From DAOTTW01 sp034437615 (lineage in GTDB: Bacteria; Chloroflexota; Anaerolineae; Aggregatilineales; Phototrophicaceae), in NCBI GenBank assembly GCA_034437615.1, contig DAOTTW010000247.1, positions 1 to 10,833 of the forward strand: a stretch of DNA of 10,833 nucleotides. Direction: 5' to 3'. Below the pieces are notes generated by a model. That model searched no databases and was not told where the DNA came from. It saw only the letters and a list, made by a program, of their open reading frames with translations. This document shows positions 1-6,252 of the stretch, piece after piece (positions within the stretch are counted from its first letter, which is position 1; each line of letters starts with the position of its first letter). The translations under genes and the position numbers were made by a program.

Positions 1-128
1 CAGGGCCAACCCCCCTGAAGGGGGCTATGGCACGCTGCATACAGCCTGCTTGAGCAGGCTTGTCCTTACCGGAGCCGGACGTTTTAACGTCTGGCGACTG
101 AGAATGGGACACGTACCTGAGTAGTTAC
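1..128. mobile_element. Right end of a palindrome-rich MITE-like element, truncated by the window edge
   Basis: The segment ends with CTGAGTAGTTAC at 117-128, identical to the right terminus of the complete element at 3670-3858 (13 identical bases counting the preceding C). Inside it are three hairpins in a row. The first has CCCCC (11-15) pairing with GGGGG (20-24) around TGAA. The second has AGCCTGC (43-49) pairing with GCAGGCT (54-60) around TTGA. The third is a nearly perfect palindrome at 74-95 with core GACGTT/AACGTC. No coding frame is evident. The left terminus would lie outside the window, so the target duplication cannot be checked; GACTTTT (129-135) is the expected copy. Calling it mobile rests on the shared terminus and is inference. 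Confidence 0.5.
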
Positions 129-148
129 GACTTTTCAGGTGGGCTGCA

Positions 149-2158
149 TCAGACCGTTGGATTCACGACACCCGCCTGGTCCTGCTCGCGTGCTTGTCGG
201 GCGGGCTGTGCAGCGTTAGCAAGGGCTTCGCGCTCCATCTCCAGCAATTCATCGGTCACAGCTTGTATCGCCACACGCTGCTTACGGTAGAGGTCGGCCT
301 CGCTCACGCTCAGGCGGCGTGCCACATCACGCACTTTTTTACCCTCGATGAAGCGCAAATCCACGATGTTGTACAGCGTCCATTCCGGGCTGGTCATCGT
401 GCGCTCGCTATCCGGGCGCAATTTCTCGACCGCCACCTGCAATATCGCACGCAAACCCGACACGGGCGTATCCTGGCCGTTTGCCAGCGCTTGCTGCACG
501 ACGCGCAAATCCAGCAGGCGGCTGTGTGTGATGCCGGAGCCACCCCAGTAATGCCGCAAGGCCGCACGCACCTGCTCATAGGCTTCGTCCCGGTTCGGCA
601 ATCGCACGGGTTCTATGGGTAGCGGTTGGCGTCCTGGGCGATATTCCAGTTCTTCGGCACGCTGGCGCGTCGTGCTGACCTGTGGCAGCAGCCCTTCCAG
701 CGCGGCGACGATCTCGGATTGCAGCAGGATGTCATCAAGCGTCTGTTCAGCGCGGCGCACGAAGCGCAAGAGATTCGGCCTGTCCTCGTCTGGCTGCTGC
801 ACGTGCTCGGTTGTCGCCTCGACGCCCATTATGCCGATCAATTGCGGCAGGTTATTGTCGCTGCTGGCACGTTTGCTATAGAGCGCCGCGACCTGATAAT
901 CCCCCCAGGTGTGAAAAGCGTGCACGTGCGGGTTATCGTGTGACACAAGCGTAATCAGGTCGTTGGATTGCTGCGCCAGTGTGTCGGCGTCAAAGCGGAG
1001 CGTGCCCACCTGCTGTATGGTTTCCAGCGTGCCAGCGCGCACCATCGCCACAAACGCGACCTGCGTTTGCAGATAATCACAGGTCGCCTCTAAAGTCGCT
1101 TCGATCAATTGCAGCAGGTCGTTGCGCGTCAGCAGCCGATCGCTTAAATCCTGCAAGTGGCTGATTTGCTCGTCGTCCTCGTTGCGATACACAAGCTGCT
1201 GCTCTATCCAGGGCATCGCAAGGGCAATCGACCATTGCCACAGCAACACAACCGCGACCACCGCAAACGGCATGAAGTCATCACCGGGCAGGCCGAAGAA
1301 CTGTGCGCCGCGTGTGGTAAAAACAATCACGGCTAGAATTAGCAAGCCGGTTGCCGGGCCGCGCAGCAAGAAGCGCAGCAATTCGACCTTCACCACGCGA
1401 TCGGGAATATCGGAGCCGAAGAACGACAGCGGATAAGAGAGAAACAGCAGCATGGCCATGATAATAATGTTGGCGACGTTGACCAGCGTCAGCACGTCCA
1501 CCGAAAAGACATCCCCCGGCATAAGCCAGACCGAATAGGGGAAGATGCCGATAGCTGGCGTCAAGATGGCGCTTTGCAGGTAGGTCATGCGGCGCTGTGT
1601 GCTGCGTGTCAAGCAGCGTTGGCGTGCACGATTTACGAATAAAAACGCGACGATATTCGTGCTGATGTAATAGATCAGGAAGAGATAGAACATCGGCCCG
1701 GATTGCAGGTGCAGACCCACGTCGGTCTGTGTCGGCGTGATGAGAATGCCCGTCAAGGCCGCCGCCGCGAAGAACGCCGCGCTGATAGCATAGAAGATAC
1801 GCACGATGCGCCGCCGCCGCCCGCGTGATGGCAGGCCCGTCGTCGCTAACAGCGCATCCGATAGGTGGAACATCGCCGCCGGGATGAAGGCAATGCCAAT
1901 CCATTGCAGGCGCAAAGCTGTTTCTGTTATAGCGGGACCCGGCCCCAACGACAGAAATACATCGAAGACGTATGAAATCGTCACACAGCCGAGCACATAG
2001 CTGGATGTCCTCGCCACGCGGTTGCGCAGGTTGCGCGTCAGGTTATAGAGCAGCAGAGAAACAGCGATGACGACAATTGATGCCGCGAGAATCTCATTAG
2101 TTGCCAGCAGTAAAGCCTGTAGAAATGCGTCCAAGCCCTCGCCTTGCCTCTCCAACAC
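149..2158 (-). CDS. 7TM-type membrane sensor with GAF-like domain and C-terminal HTH, no kinase
   Basis: The 669-residue protein starts with hydrophobic segments near residues 20-40, 51-70, 82-103, 121-141, 155-175, 194-212 and 222-245, resembling the 7TM input region of some histidine kinases. Two more follow near 268-281 and 296-315. A soluble stretch at about 331-480 has GAF-like size and pattern. Residues about 594-636 (VRDVARRLSVSEADLYRKQR core) look like a sigma-region-4-like or LuxR-like helix-turn-helix. No H-box, ATP-binding N/G boxes or receiver domain is visible, so it looks like a membrane-embedded one-component regulator rather than a kinase; DNA binding is inferred. The start is uncertain: GTG at 2158 has no clear Shine-Dalgarno, and a TTG at codon 9 preceded by GGAGAGG is an alternative. 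It lies 33 bp after the GNAT gene and is probably the last gene of that operon. The tail (645-669) is Ala/Gln-rich and probably disordered. Confidence 0.8.
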   Translation of the reverse strand: MLERQGEGLDAFLQALLLATNEILAASIVVIAVSLLLYNLTRNLRNRVARTSSYVLGCVTISYVFDVFLSLGPGPAITETALRLQWIGIAFIPAAMFHLSDALLATTGLPSRGRRRRIVRIFYAISAAFFAAAALTGILITPTQTDVGLHLQSGPMFYLFLIYYISTNIVAFLFVNRARQRCLTRSTQRRMTYLQSAILTPAIGIFPYSVWLMPGDVFSVDVLTLVNVANIIIMAMLLFLSYPLSFFGSDIPDRVVKVELLRFLLRGPATGLLILAVIVFTTRGAQFFGLPGDDFMPFAVVAVVLLWQWSIALAMPWIEQQLVYRNEDDEQISHLQDLSDRLLTRNDLLQLIEATLEATCDYLQTQVAFVAMVRAGTLETIQQVGTLRFDADTLAQQSNDLITLVSHDNPHVHAFHTWGDYQVAALYSKRASSDNNLPQLIGIMGVEATTEHVQQPDEDRPNLLRFVRRAEQTLDDILLQSEIVAALEGLLPQVSTTRQRAEELEYRPGRQPLPIEPVRLPNRDEAYEQVRAALRHYWGGSGITHSRLLDLRVVQQALANGQDTPVSGLRAILQVAVEKLRPDSERTMTSPEWTLYNIVDLRFIEGKKVRDVARRLSVSEADLYRKQRVAIQAVTDELLEMEREALANAAQPARQAREQDQAGVVNPTV

Positions 2159-2191
2159 ATCGTTAAAACGGTGCCAGCCCGATGCAGCCTG

Positions 2192-2809
2192 TTATGCTAA
2201 CGTCTGATGGAAGAATACCGCGATGTCCTGGTTTGGGTAGTAGCGGTCATTGAAACCACAGAACTGCAAGCCGTTGATCTGGCAGAATTGTATCCCAGGA
2301 TAATTGGTGGTTTGCGTTTCAATCAAGAGTTGCCATGCCTGTTTTTCCAGCGCCCATTGCCGCGCAACGTTCAGCAGGCGTGAGCCGACCTTGTAGCGCC
2401 GCAGGGGGCGATCCACGACCAAATCCTGTATTGTGGCGTTGTTGTGCACCGGGTCATAGCGCATCGTCAGGTAGCCGAGCACGTGCTGCGCAGCTTCACC
2501 GCCGCCATCGTGCCCGGTCGCCACGATGAAGCAGCTATCCGCAGGCAGGGCTAGGCGCAAGCGCTTTTCATCCATCGGGTAGGTCACTTCGATGCGGCGT
2601 GGCAGTTTTTCCGTGCGAAAGCGCACCTGCCAGCCCGCGCTATCCGATTGTAGGGTCATCTGCCAGACGTGCTCGGTCTCATAGTGATGATCCAGGCCCA
2701 TGCAAGCCGTTATGTCGGCATTGAGTGCGTCCCGGATGACCAGATGAAATTGCGCGTCGGCCTGTGTTGGTGGTTGTTGACCTGATATGGGTTGTGATTT
2801 AGGTGGCAT
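2192..2809 (-). CDS. GNAT family N-acetyltransferase
   Basis: The 205-residue protein has the GNAT fold pattern in its second half. A beta strand with LGYLTMRYD (111-119) is followed by the acetyl-CoA binding motif A, LVVDRPLRRYKVGSRLL (130-146), where R-Y-K-V-G-S matches the Q/R-x-x-G-x-G/A pyrophosphate loop. Then comes ETQTTNYPGIQFCQINGLQFCGF (164-186), the motif B region seen in streptothricin-acetyltransferase-like GNATs. The first 20 residues are polar and probably flexible. Members transfer an acetyl group from acetyl-CoA to an amine; the substrate here cannot be told, and a resistance role is not supported. The ATG start is 6 bp after the stop of the LiaF-like gene, and its GAGAAG ribosome-binding site overlaps that stop, so translation is probably coupled. 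No membrane segment or signal peptide is seen. Confidence 0.85.
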   Translation of the reverse strand: MPPKSQPISGQQPPTQADAQFHLVIRDALNADITACMGLDHHYETEHVWQMTLQSDSAGWQVRFRTEKLPRRIEVTYPMDEKRLRLALPADSCFIVATGHDGGGEAAQHVLGYLTMRYDPVHNNATIQDLVVDRPLRRYKVGSRLLNVARQWALEKQAWQLLIETQTTNYPGIQFCQINGLQFCGFNDRYYPNQDIAVFFHQTLA

Positions 2810-2815
2810 AACTTC

Positions 2816-3619
2816 TCAAGTCAGGTAGACATCGCCAAAGACGCCGCTGATCGCCAATTTTACTAGCGGCGCATCAAGATCGGCGGAGCGCAGCACATAG
2901 GTCATCGGTTCGACCTCCTCATAGCGTTCGCTATCTACCTGTACACCGAAGAAGCGTGCTTTCCTGACTACGACGCGCACATTGGTCTGTGTTGGCGTCA
3001 CGATGCGGATGTTGCCGAGCTTGGAATGCAGGTAGAGGTAATCGAACGACTCACGCGGGCTGACCAACTGAATATCGCCTAGCCCGGTGGCGATGTGGCC
3101 AGCTTGAACGATGACATCTTGCAAATCTAGCTCAACCTGGCCGAACGATGTACTGACGTAAAGCTGCCAGGGTAGATCACGCGCCAGCCCCATCTGCCAA
3201 TCGGCCAGCGCAAACCAGGGCGTGCGTGCACGGTCCAGGCGCAGATAGGTCTGCACGCCATCTACGTCTAATTCTGGGCGCGATTGGCTGGCATATTGGC
3301 CTGCAATCAGGCGTTCGCTGCCACTGCGCAGCGCTTGCAGGCTCACGTCAACCGCGCCCGCGTTGATTTCCAGCGTACCCAGTTCGACGCTGCCGCGTGT
3401 GATGCCAAACGTGCGATAGGTATCCGTAGGCAGCAGGTCGCCGCGCAGCAGGATATAAGCCCCAGCAGCCACCAGCAGCAGCGGCCATAGCGATACGACG
3501 TTAAAATCCTCGAGCAACAGGAAGTTATTGAGCAGCAACAGCCCGCCGGTAATGACCATAATCAGTGGCCAGAAGAGGGGGGCTTTGTTGCCTTTTTGTT
3601 GTGTGCTATTTGCTGCCAA
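2816..3619 (-). CDS. LiaF-like membrane protein (two N-terminal TM helices plus beta-rich C-terminal domain)
   Basis: The 267-residue protein opens with two hydrophobic helices (about 16-35 and 42-58) joined by a short loop, with the FWPLIMVITGGLLLL...SLWPLLLVAAGAYILLR pattern of the LiaI/LiaF-like membrane domain. The rest (about 70-267) is rich in alternating hydrophobic strands and G-D/N turns (SVELGTLEINAGAVDVSL; GLGDIQLVSP; SKLGNIRIVTP; SGVFGDVYLT), as in the LiaF C-terminal and toast-rack-like beta domains. LiaF proteins restrain LiaRS-type envelope stress signalling in Firmicutes; no LiaRS pair is here, so the same role is inference. The start is the TTG at 3619: an in-frame TAG lies 9 bp upstream, the next Met is inside the first helix, and AAAGG sits 10 nt upstream. 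It is probably the first gene of a three-gene operon. Confidence 0.75.
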   Translation of the reverse strand: MAANSTQQKGNKAPLFWPLIMVITGGLLLLNNFLLLEDFNVVSLWPLLLVAAGAYILLRGDLLPTDTYRTFGITRGSVELGTLEINAGAVDVSLQALRSGSERLIAGQYASQSRPELDVDGVQTYLRLDRARTPWFALADWQMGLARDLPWQLYVSTSFGQVELDLQDVIVQAGHIATGLGDIQLVSPRESFDYLYLHSKLGNIRIVTPTQTNVRVVVRKARFFGVQVDSERYEEVEPMTYVLRSADLDAPLVKLAISGVFGDVYLT

Positions 3620-3698
3620 AGCCGCCTAGCCTTTGCTTGTTGTTGATCCCCTCAAACCCTGTACAGCTTGTAACTAACTACTCAGCCCTCACCCCAAA

Positions 3699-3736
3699 CC
3701 CCTCTCCCGAACGTGCCTTTGGCACTGGGAGAGGGG
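3699..3736. repeat. Long hairpin inside the MITE-like element
   Basis: CCCCTCTCCC (3699-3708) pairs perfectly with GGGAGAGGGG (3727-3736). An inner stem GTGCC (3713-3717) with GGCAC (3721-3725) closes a TTT loop. A second C-rich/G-rich pair follows at 3755-3763 and 3796-3804. The hairpin lies downstream of the sigma factor gene and could slow or stop transcription, but no T-run follows it on the minus strand, so it is not a canonical intrinsic terminator. Confidence 0.75.
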
Positions 3737-3765
3737 CTTTAAACGGCTTGCTTGCCCCTCTCCAT

Positions 3766-3786
3766 CTGTGTCTGTGTCTGTGTCTG
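3766..3786. repeat. Hexanucleotide microsatellite, CTGTGT x 3.5
   Basis: Three complete CTGTGT units and a final CTG follow one another without error. The array forms the loop between the second pair of C-rich and G-rich arms of the MITE-like element. Such arrays can change copy number by slippage, but here no reading frame would be affected. Confidence 0.85.
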
Positions 3787-3863
3787 GGTATGATGGGAGA
3801 GGGGGATTGAGGGGGCGAGACCAATTCGCGGGCAAAACATGCCTGCCTGAGTAGTTACACAGC

Positions 3864-5117
3864 TTAGCCCTCGAAGAGATAATCCTTCAGGATCACATGG
3901 GCAGACGACTGTCGCAGGCGGTTCAGGGCCTGGGCTTCGAGCTGGCGCACACGCTCCCGCGTCACGCCGATGGTCTGGCCGACCTCTTCCAGCGTATACA
4001 CGCGGCCATCCGCCAGGCCATAGCGCAAGCGCAAAATCTGTGCTTCACGCGGCGGCAGCTTATCGAGCGCCTGTTGTAGCTGTTCCTGCAACAAATGGGT
4101 CGCCACTTCGTCCGCTGGGGCGGGGCTGCTGATGTCCTCGACGAAATCACCGAAGGTCGAATCGCCTTCATCGTCTATGGGCGTCTCCAGGCTGACCGGA
4201 CGGCGCGAAATCTCCAGCAGGTTTTCGACCTTATCCGGCGTCGTCTCCATGCCTTGTGCCAGTTCTTCGATCTTCGGATCGCGGCCTAGCTCCTGCAAGA
4301 GTTGCAGTTGTACGCGGCGCATCCGGTTAAGCTGATCGCCCATGTGCACAGGCACGCGGATGGTGCGCCCCTGATCGGCCACAGCACGGCTTACGGCCTG
4401 GCGAATCCACCACGTTGCATAGGTGCTGAACTTGTGGCCGCGCTGGTATTCAAATTTATTTGTGGCGCGGATAAGGCCGATGTTGCCTTCTTGAATCAGA
4501 TCGAGGAAGGGCACGCCGCGCCCGATGTACTTTTTCGCCACGCTGATGACCAGACGCGCATTCGCCCGGATCAGGTGCTCCTGAGCCGCCATGCCGTCCA
4601 TCTTGATCGCACGCAAGCGCTGTTCCTCGGACCAGGCCAATTCTTCGTCGGCCTCCTCAGCCTCGTCCAGTTGTTCACGCGCCCACAGCGCGGCTTCCAT
4701 GCGCTTCGCCAGCACGACCTCTTCACTAGCGGTCAGCAACGGGACGCGCCCTGCTTCCTTCAGATACAAGCCGACCACATCATCCGTATCGAGCGCCTGC
4801 TGATAACCAGCATCCTCAATTAATTCGTCGTCGCCCTGCGTCTCTGGTTCTGCGGCTTCATCTTCTTCGTCGTCCATCTCATCGGAGTCATCGTCCTGGC
4901 TATCATCCGGGGCGTTGCTCTCATCAAACTTGCCAGACCCCGGCACGACCTCGATGCCAGCCTCTAGCAATTCATCCATGATGTCGTCCAGCAGCGCTAT
5001 ATCGCGCTCCACATCCGGCATTGCTGCCAGAATATCGTCGTATGTGATGTAGCCCTGCTTGTGTGCCTTGCTGATTAGTTGGGCACGCAGTTGATCTTTT
5101 TGTATCGTCTGTACCAT
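3864..5117 (-). CDS. rpoD: Primary RNA polymerase sigma-70 factor (RpoD/SigA type)
   Basis: The 417-residue protein carries the whole sigma-70 layout. Region 1.1 is at about 8-58, a strongly acidic linker at 65-103 and region 1.2 at 110-145. Region 2 is at 180-255 with DLIQEGNIGLIRATNKFEYQ and KFSTYATWWIRQAVSRA, the -10 recognition and melting segment. Region 3 begins at RTIRVPVHMGDQLNRM and runs to about 335. Region 4 (350-413) has LEEVGQTIGVTRERVRQLE as the -35 binding helix-turn-helix. It directs core RNA polymerase to housekeeping promoters. Region 1.1 and the near-canonical region 2.4 point to the primary factor; a second RpoD paralogue elsewhere in the genome cannot be excluded. The ATG at 5117 has only a weak ribosome-binding site. 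A 388-bp leader precedes it, and a MITE-like insertion begins at its stop codon. Confidence 0.95.
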   Translation of the reverse strand: MVQTIQKDQLRAQLISKAHKQGYITYDDILAAMPDVERDIALLDDIMDELLEAGIEVVPGSGKFDESNAPDDSQDDDSDEMDDEEDEAAEPETQGDDELIEDAGYQQALDTDDVVGLYLKEAGRVPLLTASEEVVLAKRMEAALWAREQLDEAEEADEELAWSEEQRLRAIKMDGMAAQEHLIRANARLVISVAKKYIGRGVPFLDLIQEGNIGLIRATNKFEYQRGHKFSTYATWWIRQAVSRAVADQGRTIRVPVHMGDQLNRMRRVQLQLLQELGRDPKIEELAQGMETTPDKVENLLEISRRPVSLETPIDDEGDSTFGDFVEDISSPAPADEVATHLLQEQLQQALDKLPPREAQILRLRYGLADGRVYTLEEVGQTIGVTRERVRQLEAQALNRLRQSSAHVILKDYLFEG

Positions 5118-5244
5118 ATCCGAGTTACACCATACCTAAGGTTAGCTGCATGGGTTGCCCATATGCGTTTGCATGTTGCAGTTGCATCCGGGTTTTGTAT
5201 TTTAGGCTAACAATACCCTGCAATCGCTGTACGTTTATATTCGC

Positions 5245-5273
5245 ATTATGACACGAAAACGACAGGCTGCCTA
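5245..5273 (-). promoter_or_regulatory. Candidate sigma-70 promoter for the sigma factor gene
   Basis: On the minus strand TAGGCA (5268-5273, four of six matches to TTGACA) is separated by 17 bp from CATAAT (5245-5250, five of six matches to TATAAT). Transcription would start near 5238, giving a leader of about 120 nt before the ATG. Confidence 0.45.
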
Positions 5274-5305
5274 TTTAAAGCAAAATTTCTAATAAAGCCG
5301 TGTAC

Positions 5306-5337
5306 TTGACCAAGAAGCCAAATTAATGCGTGGTCAA
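5306..5337. promoter_or_regulatory. Dyad TTGACCA-N18-TGGTCAA upstream of the sigma factor promoter
   Basis: The two 7-bp arms are perfect inverted copies, with centres 25 bp apart. They lie 33 bp or more upstream of the proximal -35 box, an upstream activator or repressor position. The regulator is unknown, and a chance dyad is possible. Confidence 0.35.
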
Positions 5338-5417
5338 TTGATGTAATGTTCATGATACACGGATTTGATAAACATATCGTAAAACTCGCCGCAATCCACA
5401 CCAACCACTCAGCCACA

Positions 5418-5435
5418 ACGGGTCATTACGGGTCA
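5418..5435. repeat. Direct repeat ACGGGTCA, 10-bp period
   Basis: ACGGGTCA occurs at 5418-5425 and 5428-5435, one helical turn apart, on the same DNA face. This spacing is common for tandem regulator half-sites. It would fall in the leader of a transcript starting at the distal promoter. Confidence 0.4.
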
Positions 5436-5475
5436 CGATAGGCCGCACGATGCATATTCTGCGGCGCGAAGGCAT

Positions 5476-5504
5476 AAAGTAACGCGGATAGGGGGGCTTG
5501 TCAA
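5476..5504 (-). promoter_or_regulatory. Candidate distal promoter with consensus -35 box
   Basis: On the minus strand a perfect TTGACA (5499-5504) is followed after 17 bp by TACTTT (5476-5481), a weaker -10. It starts immediately beyond the stop codon of the DUF4340-like gene. A transcript would begin near 5469 and carry a leader of about 350 nt to the sigma factor ATG, or could be a separate small RNA. Confidence 0.4.
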
Positions 5505-5505
5505 G

Positions 5506-6186
5506 TTATCTATCTGGTGTCTGTGGTGTCTGTGGCGTTGAGGGTGACGCAGCGAACAGAAGCCTATCACGCCATTGCTGCGCTAGATAGGCCACCGGAC
5601 GCGCATCTGTGATGTAGATTGTCTCATCGTCATCAATCAGCGTGTAGTGCCCAGCACGATCCCGCGTCAGGTCACCAATCGCAAGCGCGTGCTCGTCGCC
5701 ATTTTCCAGCAGCACTGTGACCAGCATGTATAGCGTTTCGCTGGTTAGGCCGTATTCGCTGAACTGTTCGGGGGCCACATCCGGCAAGGTAGCTGTGTAG
5801 GGCATGATGGCGACAGTCTGCGCGATGAGGCGTGCCGTTTGCTGCTCGAACTGGGAGCCGTCATCCAGCAGGGTCCAGCTTGCATCGTCGTTCTGGCGCA
5901 GCGTGCGCGTGATGTCTGCGACGGTATCTTCGATGCGGACCGCCAGCACATCCTGCCAGGACCAGCCCGTGAAAAGTTGGTTTTCCGGCGCGTTAAGCCC
6001 ATTGGCGCTTTGTGCGGTGGCCGTTATCGCTGCGATGGCGGTTGGCGCTGTGGGGATGTCCTGGCGCAGCAAACGCCCTTGTTCACTTTGCAATAGCGCA
6101 ATGGCCACTAATCCGACGAAAGCCACTAACAAGCCCAGCAATCCGGCAAATTGTCGTATGCGCTTGTTGTTCTTCTTCTGTGCCAT
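5506..6186 (-). CDS. Membrane-anchored DUF4340-like protein
   Basis: The protein of 226 residues begins MAQKKNNKRIRQF, a basic cytoplasmic lead, followed by one hydrophobic helix (about 14-34), so it is likely anchored with its bulk outside. The extracytoplasmic part shows the DUF4340 pattern: a W-T-L-L-D-D strand, an alpha segment, FSEYGLTSETLYMLVTVLLENGDEHALAIGD, then YTLIDDDETIYITDARPVAYLAQQWRDRLL. These domains often accompany GldG-type ABC exporter components, but none is adjacent here, so the function is unknown. I chose the ATG at 6186 because AGAGGA (6193-6198) lies 6 nt upstream; an in-frame TTG at 6204 lacks such a site. A 9-bp duplication at 5516-5533 encodes the repeated TPQ near the C-terminus. 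It follows the glycosyltransferase gene after 66 bp and is probably co-transcribed. Confidence 0.75.
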   Translation of the reverse strand: MAQKKNNKRIRQFAGLLGLLVAFVGLVAIALLQSEQGRLLRQDIPTAPTAIAAITATAQSANGLNAPENQLFTGWSWQDVLAVRIEDTVADITRTLRQNDDASWTLLDDGSQFEQQTARLIAQTVAIMPYTATLPDVAPEQFSEYGLTSETLYMLVTVLLENGDEHALAIGDLTRDRAGHYTLIDDDETIYITDARPVAYLAQQWRDRLLFAASPSTPQTPQTPDR

Positions 6187-6252
6187 GTGTGGTCCTCTTT
6201 GCAATGGCTATGTGCTGATCGGTGGCCGATTATTGCCCGCTACCCCAGTATT

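Larger units (their letters stand above)
3670..3858. mobile_element. MITE-like element with inverted termini and 7-bp target duplication
   Basis: The left end GTAACTAACTACTCAG (3670-3685) is the inverted counterpart of the right end CTGAGTAGTTAC (3847-3858). Eleven bases match perfectly (TAACTACTCAG, 3675-3685, against 3847-3857), and the left end carries a 4-bp duplication. Perfect 7-bp direct repeats ACAGCTT flank it at 3663-3669 and 3859-3865. The right copy overlaps the TAA stop of the sigma factor gene, which is kept intact. The 189-bp interior has no plausible gene. It is made of C-rich and G-rich inverted modules (CCCCTCTCCC/GGGAGAGGGG) and a CTGTGT microsatellite. Size, inverted ends and target duplication fit a non-autonomous element moved in trans. 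The transposase family is not recognised. Confidence 0.75.
5118..5505. other. 388-bp non-coding leader upstream of the sigma factor gene
   Basis: I see no credible gene here. The stretch is more AT-rich than its surroundings and holds two candidate minus-strand promoters (5245-5273 and 5476-5504). It also has an inverted repeat TTGACCA/TGGTCAA (5306-5312 and 5331-5337), a wider pair CCGTGTA/TACACGG (5298-5304 and 5356-5362) and a direct repeat ACGGGTCA at 5418 and 5428. It probably carries the control region of the sigma factor gene. Confidence 0.6.

Noticed and set aside
194..622. Plus-strand open frame of 142 codons opposite the membrane regulator gene
   Set aside because: It is antisense to the HTH-encoding part, with no recognisable protein features.
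142..2189. 9-bp inverted repeat GGCTGCATC/GATGCAGCC flanking the membrane regulator gene (142-150 and 2181-2189)
   Set aside because: It is too short for a 2-kb span to be significant. The left arm overlaps the stop region, and no transposase or duplication supports it.
2192..2809. GNAT protein as a streptothricin resistance enzyme
   Set aside because: Only the general GNAT pattern with Sat-like spacing is visible. The substrate pocket is not diagnostic.
4302..4823. Plus-strand open frame of 173 codons opposite the sigma factor gene
   Set aside because: It overlaps the conserved sigma regions 1.2 to 3 in antisense. No domain or ribosome-binding site supports it.
5401..5413. Sequence resembling the MITE terminus (CCAACCACTCAGC against CTAACTACTCAGC)
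   Set aside because: It has mismatches at conserved positions, no inverted partner and no flanking duplication; probably chance.
5396..5416. tRNA-like string on the minus strand (GGCTGAGTGGTTGG, like a D-arm)
   Set aside because: No T-arm sequence, anticodon stem or acceptor stem can be found around it.
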